Of a stretch of 47,606 bases of DNA, positions 44,783-47,606 are shown piece by piece. A model generated the notes under the pieces. That model was not told the DNA's origin, did no database searches, and was given only the letters and a program-made list of their open reading frames with translations. The position numbers and the translations under genes were made by a program. The DNA comes from Verrucomicrobiales bacterium (GTDB lineage: Bacteria; Verrucomicrobiota; Verrucomicrobiae; Limisphaerales; UBA1100). The DNA lies in the NCBI GenBank assembly GCA_002721895.1, contig PBLV01000002.1, forward strand, positions 4,070-51,675. The letters are read 5' to 3'. Position 1 is the stretch's first letter; every line of letters starts with the position of its first letter.

Positions 44783-45412
44783 ATGCGATCGACTTCAGTT
44801 AACTCCTGCGAAATCGCCGGTGCCCGTCTCAGCGGGTGCCGGCCTTTCGCATGTTTGGCCGCGCTTTTGTTCGCCCTGCTTTCGGGGCAACTGGAAGCCA
44901 AGGTCTATCTGACCCGCGCCCAGGCCCAGAAGGTTTGTTTTCCCGAGGCCACCCGGTTTGAGCAGAAGCTGGTTCGCTTTACTGGCGCGCAGATGGCCAA
45001 CATCAGAAAGGCCAGTGGTGTGGAGGTGAAAATCCCCGGCGTGCGCTGTATGCTCGCGTGGCGGGGGGAAACGCTTGCGGGCGCGGTCATCTTCGATTAC
45101 GTGCTTGGCAAATCCGAGGTCATCGACTACTGCGTCGCTCTGACACCCAAGGGAGACGTAAAGCAGATTGAGGTTTTGCAGTATCGTGAAAGCCACGGTT
45201 ATGAAATCCGCCGTGACGGATGGCGGCGGCAATTTGTCGGTAAAACCACCGGCTCCAAGCTGCGTCTCCATGACGACATTGCTAACATCACCGGTGCAAC
45301 CATCAGCTGCCGCAACATCACCTCGGGCGTCAAGCGCGTGCTCCACACTTGGCGTTTGGTGTTGCGCCCTGCTCTGGTTACTGCCAGTCGGCTGCCAGAC
45401 AACTCCAAGTAG
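44783..45412 (+). CDS. FMN-binding domain protein with covalent flavinylation motif
   Basis: This 209-residue protein has a basic N-terminus and a signal/anchor helix (PFACLAALLFALLSGQLEA), then an FMN_bind domain. Key pieces are TLAGAVIFDYVLGKSEVIDY and LTPKGDVKQIEVLQYRESHG (as in RnfG/NqrC relatives) and the flavinylation motif TGATIS (170-175), where Thr173 is the expected FMN-threonine. Residues 145-165 (RRQFVGKTTGSKLRLHDDIA) fit the region before the motif. It starts directly after the porin stop with no gap. The next gene encodes the FMN transferase that would attach the flavin. The likely role is a periplasmic electron-transfer flavoprotein. Confidence 0.88.
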   Translation: MRSTSVNSCEIAGARLSGCRPFACLAALLFALLSGQLEAKVYLTRAQAQKVCFPEATRFEQKLVRFTGAQMANIRKASGVEVKIPGVRCMLAWRGETLAGAVIFDYVLGKSEVIDYCVALTPKGDVKQIEVLQYRESHGYEIRRDGWRRQFVGKTTGSKLRLHDDIANITGATISCRNITSGVKRVLHTWRLVLRPALVTASRLPDNSK

Positions 45413-46343
45413 CTCTGGACGCGATGCCGGGACAACCCGGATCCAGCCCCATCTCGGCACGTTCGTTGCCATAACTGTCCATCACCCGGACACCGATGCC
45501 GCCCATCGCGCCATCAACGCCGCTTTCGCGGAAATTCGTGCCGTGGATAAACTCCTCAGTATCCATCGGCCAGATAGCGAGCTGGCGAGACTCAACCAAC
45601 TCGCCACCAAACAGCCCGTCCAAGCTAGCCCTGAGTTGTTCGCCATCCTAACCCGGGTGCTCACCTTGGCCCGCGAATCTAAAGGGGCCTTTGACCCCAC
45701 CATTCGTCCGCTCGCAGATCTATGGGGCTTTATCAAAAAGGAAGGCTACCGGCTCCCCACGCCCACCGAACGCCGAGCCATCCTGCCCAACATAGGCTGG
45801 AACAAGATCACTCTGGATCCCCCGCGCCGGCTGGTCCGATTTGCCAATCCCGGCCTCTCCATAGACCCCGGCGGCTTCGGAAAAGGCTATGCCGTCGATC
45901 GAGCCATCCATCGCCTTCAAAAGCTCGGCATCAAGAACGCAAAGGTCGAGGCCGGTGGCGATTTGCGGGTTATGGGGCTTCCGCCCGGCCGCGGCCACTG
46001 GACAATTCGTCTGGAAGATCCGCAAAAAAAAGGCAACCGCATCTCCATCCCCCTGCGCAGCGGCGCAATCAGTACATCCGGCAATTACGAGAATTTTTTC
46101 ATGTCCGGCGGCAAGCGCTACAGCCACCTGCTGGATCCCAGAACAGGCTTGCCCGTTCAAGGCATAGCCAGCTGCACGGTTGTCGCTCCCACCTGCCTTG
46201 AGACGGATGCACTAGCCACGGCCTGTTTCATCCTTGGTCCCGAGTCAGGGTTGCGCCTATTCAAGAACCGGATTGGGATTCTGTGGTTCACGGAGGAACG
46301 GGGAAAATTATCAGCCATTAAGTCCCTCAATTTTCCCGAGTGA
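45270..46343 (+). CDS. apbE: FAD:protein FMN transferase ApbE, lipoprotein
   Basis: This 357-residue enzyme transfers FMN from FAD to a threonine of the partner protein. The N-terminus carries a lipoprotein leader (CALLWLLPVGC; lipidated Cys about residue 42). ApbE motifs are HLGTFVAITVHH, FAEIRAVDKLLSIHRPDSEL, GAFDPTIRPLADLWGF, the Mg/FAD-binding GLSIDPGGFGKGYAVDRAIH, NAKVEAGGDLRVMG, AISTSGNYENFF, YSHLLDPRTGLPV and the final ETDALATACFILGPESGL. The start is uncertain: ATG 45270 or GTG 45294 both lie inside the FMN-binding gene, and no start exists between there and the lipobox, so the overlap is at least 119 bases. Confidence 0.93.
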   Translation: MTTLLTSPVQPSAAATSPRASSACSTLGVWCCALLWLLPVGCQTTPSSSGRDAGTTRIQPHLGTFVAITVHHPDTDAAHRAINAAFAEIRAVDKLLSIHRPDSELARLNQLATKQPVQASPELFAILTRVLTLARESKGAFDPTIRPLADLWGFIKKEGYRLPTPTERRAILPNIGWNKITLDPPRRLVRFANPGLSIDPGGFGKGYAVDRAIHRLQKLGIKNAKVEAGGDLRVMGLPPGRGHWTIRLEDPQKKGNRISIPLRSGAISTSGNYENFFMSGGKRYSHLLDPRTGLPVQGIASCTVVAPTCLETDALATACFILGPESGLRLFKNRIGILWFTEERGKLSAIKSLNFPE

Positions 46344-46415
46344 CATTGGCCAAACCATTGAGAACAAGTTAACACTGTCCAGTGGCTTCCCTTCGCCGTA
46401 CGCTCGCGGCGATTC

Positions 46416-47378
46416 ATGAGTGACGAGGTCCAACGCATTAAGGTCATCGATTCCCATACCGCCGGTGAACCGACTCGGGTGGTGGTGGAAGGCCTGCCGG
46501 AATTTACCGGCAATCCCGAAGCGTGGCGCGATTTCCTGCGCGACAATCACGACGGTCTGCGCACGGCCGTAGCCTGCGAACCGCGCGGGCACGAGGCGAT
46601 GGTGGGCGCGTATCTGCTGCCACCCACGCAGCCGGATTGCGTGGCGGGCGTGGTGTTCTTTAACAACGTTGGCTATCTGCACGGTTGTTTGCACGGGTCG
46701 ATAGGGGTGACCGTCACGCTGGCGCACCTCGGCCGACTGAGCGAAGGCAAAAACAGAATTGAAACGCCGACTGGCATTGTGACCGTGCGCCCGCCCGAGG
46801 ATGGCTGGGTGACAGTGCAGAACGTCCGCAGCTGGCGCCATGCCGCAGCGGTGCCGGTGGAAGTGCCCGGCTGGGGCACGGTGCAGGGCGATGTGGCTTG
46901 GGGTGGTAATTGGTTTTTTCTCATTGAGGCTGAGGATGCGATCGAAGTGGATTTCAAAAACCTCGATCAACTCACCGACTTCACGTGTGCCGTGCGCACG
47001 GCTCTTGAGGCAAACGGCATCACCGGTGCGGACGGTGGCGAGGTTGACCACATCGAAGTGTTCGGCCCGCCCGCCGATGATTCCGCCGGCAGCAAAAATT
47101 TCGTACTCTGTCCCGGGCGCGAATACGACCGCTCCCCCTGTGGCACAGGCACTAGCGCTAAGCTCGCCTGCCTGCACGCCGCCGGCAAACTGCAGCCCGG
47201 CCAAACCTGGCGGCAGGCCGGCATTTTGGATTCCGTTTTCGAAGGCTCCGTGCAGGAAGCGCCCGAGGGCGGTGTGATCCCCACTGTCAAAGGCCGCGCT
47301 TTTGTCACCGGCGAGAATGAACTGCTCGTGCATCCGGACGACCCCTTTGGTGAAGGCATCGTTTACTCCCGTGTCTGA
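46416..47378 (+). CDS. Proline racemase-fold 4-hydroxyproline 2-epimerase
   Basis: This 320-residue enzyme of the proline racemase superfamily uses two acid/base residues. The first active-site Cys is Cys91 in GYLHGCLHGSIGV (the usual form is MCGHGxIG) and the second is Cys242 in RSPCGTGTSAK. The N-terminal IKVIDSHTAGEPTRVVVEG and the cysteine pair point to 4-hydroxyproline 2-epimerase rather than trans-3-hydroxyproline dehydratase, which has Thr at the second position. The reaction would convert trans-4-hydroxy-L-proline to the cis-D form, the first step of its breakdown. Its stop overlaps the next gene by eight bases. Confidence 0.9.
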   Translation: MSDEVQRIKVIDSHTAGEPTRVVVEGLPEFTGNPEAWRDFLRDNHDGLRTAVACEPRGHEAMVGAYLLPPTQPDCVAGVVFFNNVGYLHGCLHGSIGVTVTLAHLGRLSEGKNRIETPTGIVTVRPPEDGWVTVQNVRSWRHAAAVPVEVPGWGTVQGDVAWGGNWFFLIEAEDAIEVDFKNLDQLTDFTCAVRTALEANGITGADGGEVDHIEVFGPPADDSAGSKNFVLCPGREYDRSPCGTGTSAKLACLHAAGKLQPGQTWRQAGILDSVFEGSVQEAPEGGVIPTVKGRAFVTGENELLVHPDDPFGEGIVYSRV

Positions 47379-47606
47379 CCGTGATCACGACATCCTGATT
47401 GTCGGCGGCGGCGTCATCGGTCTGTGCTGCGGCTGGTACCTGTCTCAAGCGGGCCGCACGGTTACCATCCTCGACCGCGATCCTCTGCGGCGTGAATCGT
47501 GCTCCGATAAAAATGCCGGCATGGTGGTGCCCAGCCATTTCATTCCACTCGCCGCGCCGGGCGTCATTTCGCAGGGGCTCAAGTGGATGCTCAATCCCAA
47601 GAGCCC
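47371..47606 (+). CDS. FAD-dependent D-amino-acid/hydroxyproline dehydrogenase, 5' part
   Basis: Only the first 78 codons are in the window. They start with GTG at 47371 (VSDRDHDILIVGGGVIGLCC) and carry the FAD-binding GGGVIGL, then GWYLSQAGRTVTILDRDP and SDKNAGMVVPSHFIPLAAPG. This matches DadA-like dehydrogenases that oxidise cis-4-hydroxy-D-proline. The start overlaps the epimerase stop by eight bases, as expected for consecutive steps of hydroxyproline catabolism. The gene continues beyond the window. Confidence 0.85.
   Translation, partial: MSDRDHDILIVGGGVIGLCCGWYLSQAGRTVTILDRDPLRRESCSDKNAGMVVPSHFIPLAAPGVISQGLKWMLNPKS

Overview
The window is a high-GC bacterial chromosome segment that reads as Verrucomicrobiota, most like the Pedosphaera/Limisphaera side. 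I base this on DUF1501 proteins paired with planctomycete-type cytochrome C / DUF1549 / DUF1553 proteins, a DUF1559-like prepilin protein, ResB/CcsA (System II) cytochrome c maturation, a mycobacterial Sdh1-like succinate dehydrogenase, and a PurS/PurQ/PurL-type purine pathway. The phylum call is inference from gene families. I saw no rRNA, tRNA, CRISPR array or intact insertion sequence.

Left part (1-9134). Two copies of the DUF1553 + DUF1501 gene pair flank a creatininase-family hydrolase and a decayed MFS transporter. The first pair is split by an AT-rich island of about 0.9 kb carrying two unfamiliar small genes. A periplasmic-type ATP-dependent DNA ligase follows. Positions 9138-12606 hold sdhCAB on the minus strand with TAATG overlaps. 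Next come a small lipoprotein, an L,D-transpeptidase, and a minus-strand operon (lipoprotein - ResB - CcsA - MFS) with 4-base overlaps.

Middle (20060-32039). On the minus strand, running right to left, the order is purS, purQ, hicA, hicB, purL, purF, purM, an antitoxin/ParE-type toxin pair, purD, a three-domain fusion (low-molecular-weight phosphatase - RpiB - GlyA), and rho. The fusion could supply both ribose 5-phosphate (towards PRPP) and glycine (the PurD substrate). Two toxin-antitoxin modules sit inside this purine cluster, and a 72-bp palindromic element is embedded in frame in purL. Positions 32151-34092 hold a prepilin-like protein with a Gly/His-rich repeat tail, a small CxxC membrane protein and a lipoprotein.

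Right part (34168-47606). A SurA/PpiD-like anchored protein, pssA, lpdA with a DEDDy exonuclease, a murein amidase, UbiX and CinA are followed by a compact locus: Fur, a four-helix candidate b-type cytochrome, an outer-membrane porin, an FMN-binding protein with a flavinylation motif, and the flavin transferase ApbE. I read this locus as a possible metal-regulated extracytoplasmic flavin redox system. The window ends in a hydroxyproline epimerase / amino-acid dehydrogenase pair.

Several genes have a promoter-like -10 box only 4-7 bases before the start codon and no Shine-Dalgarno sequence, so leaderless transcripts may be common here.
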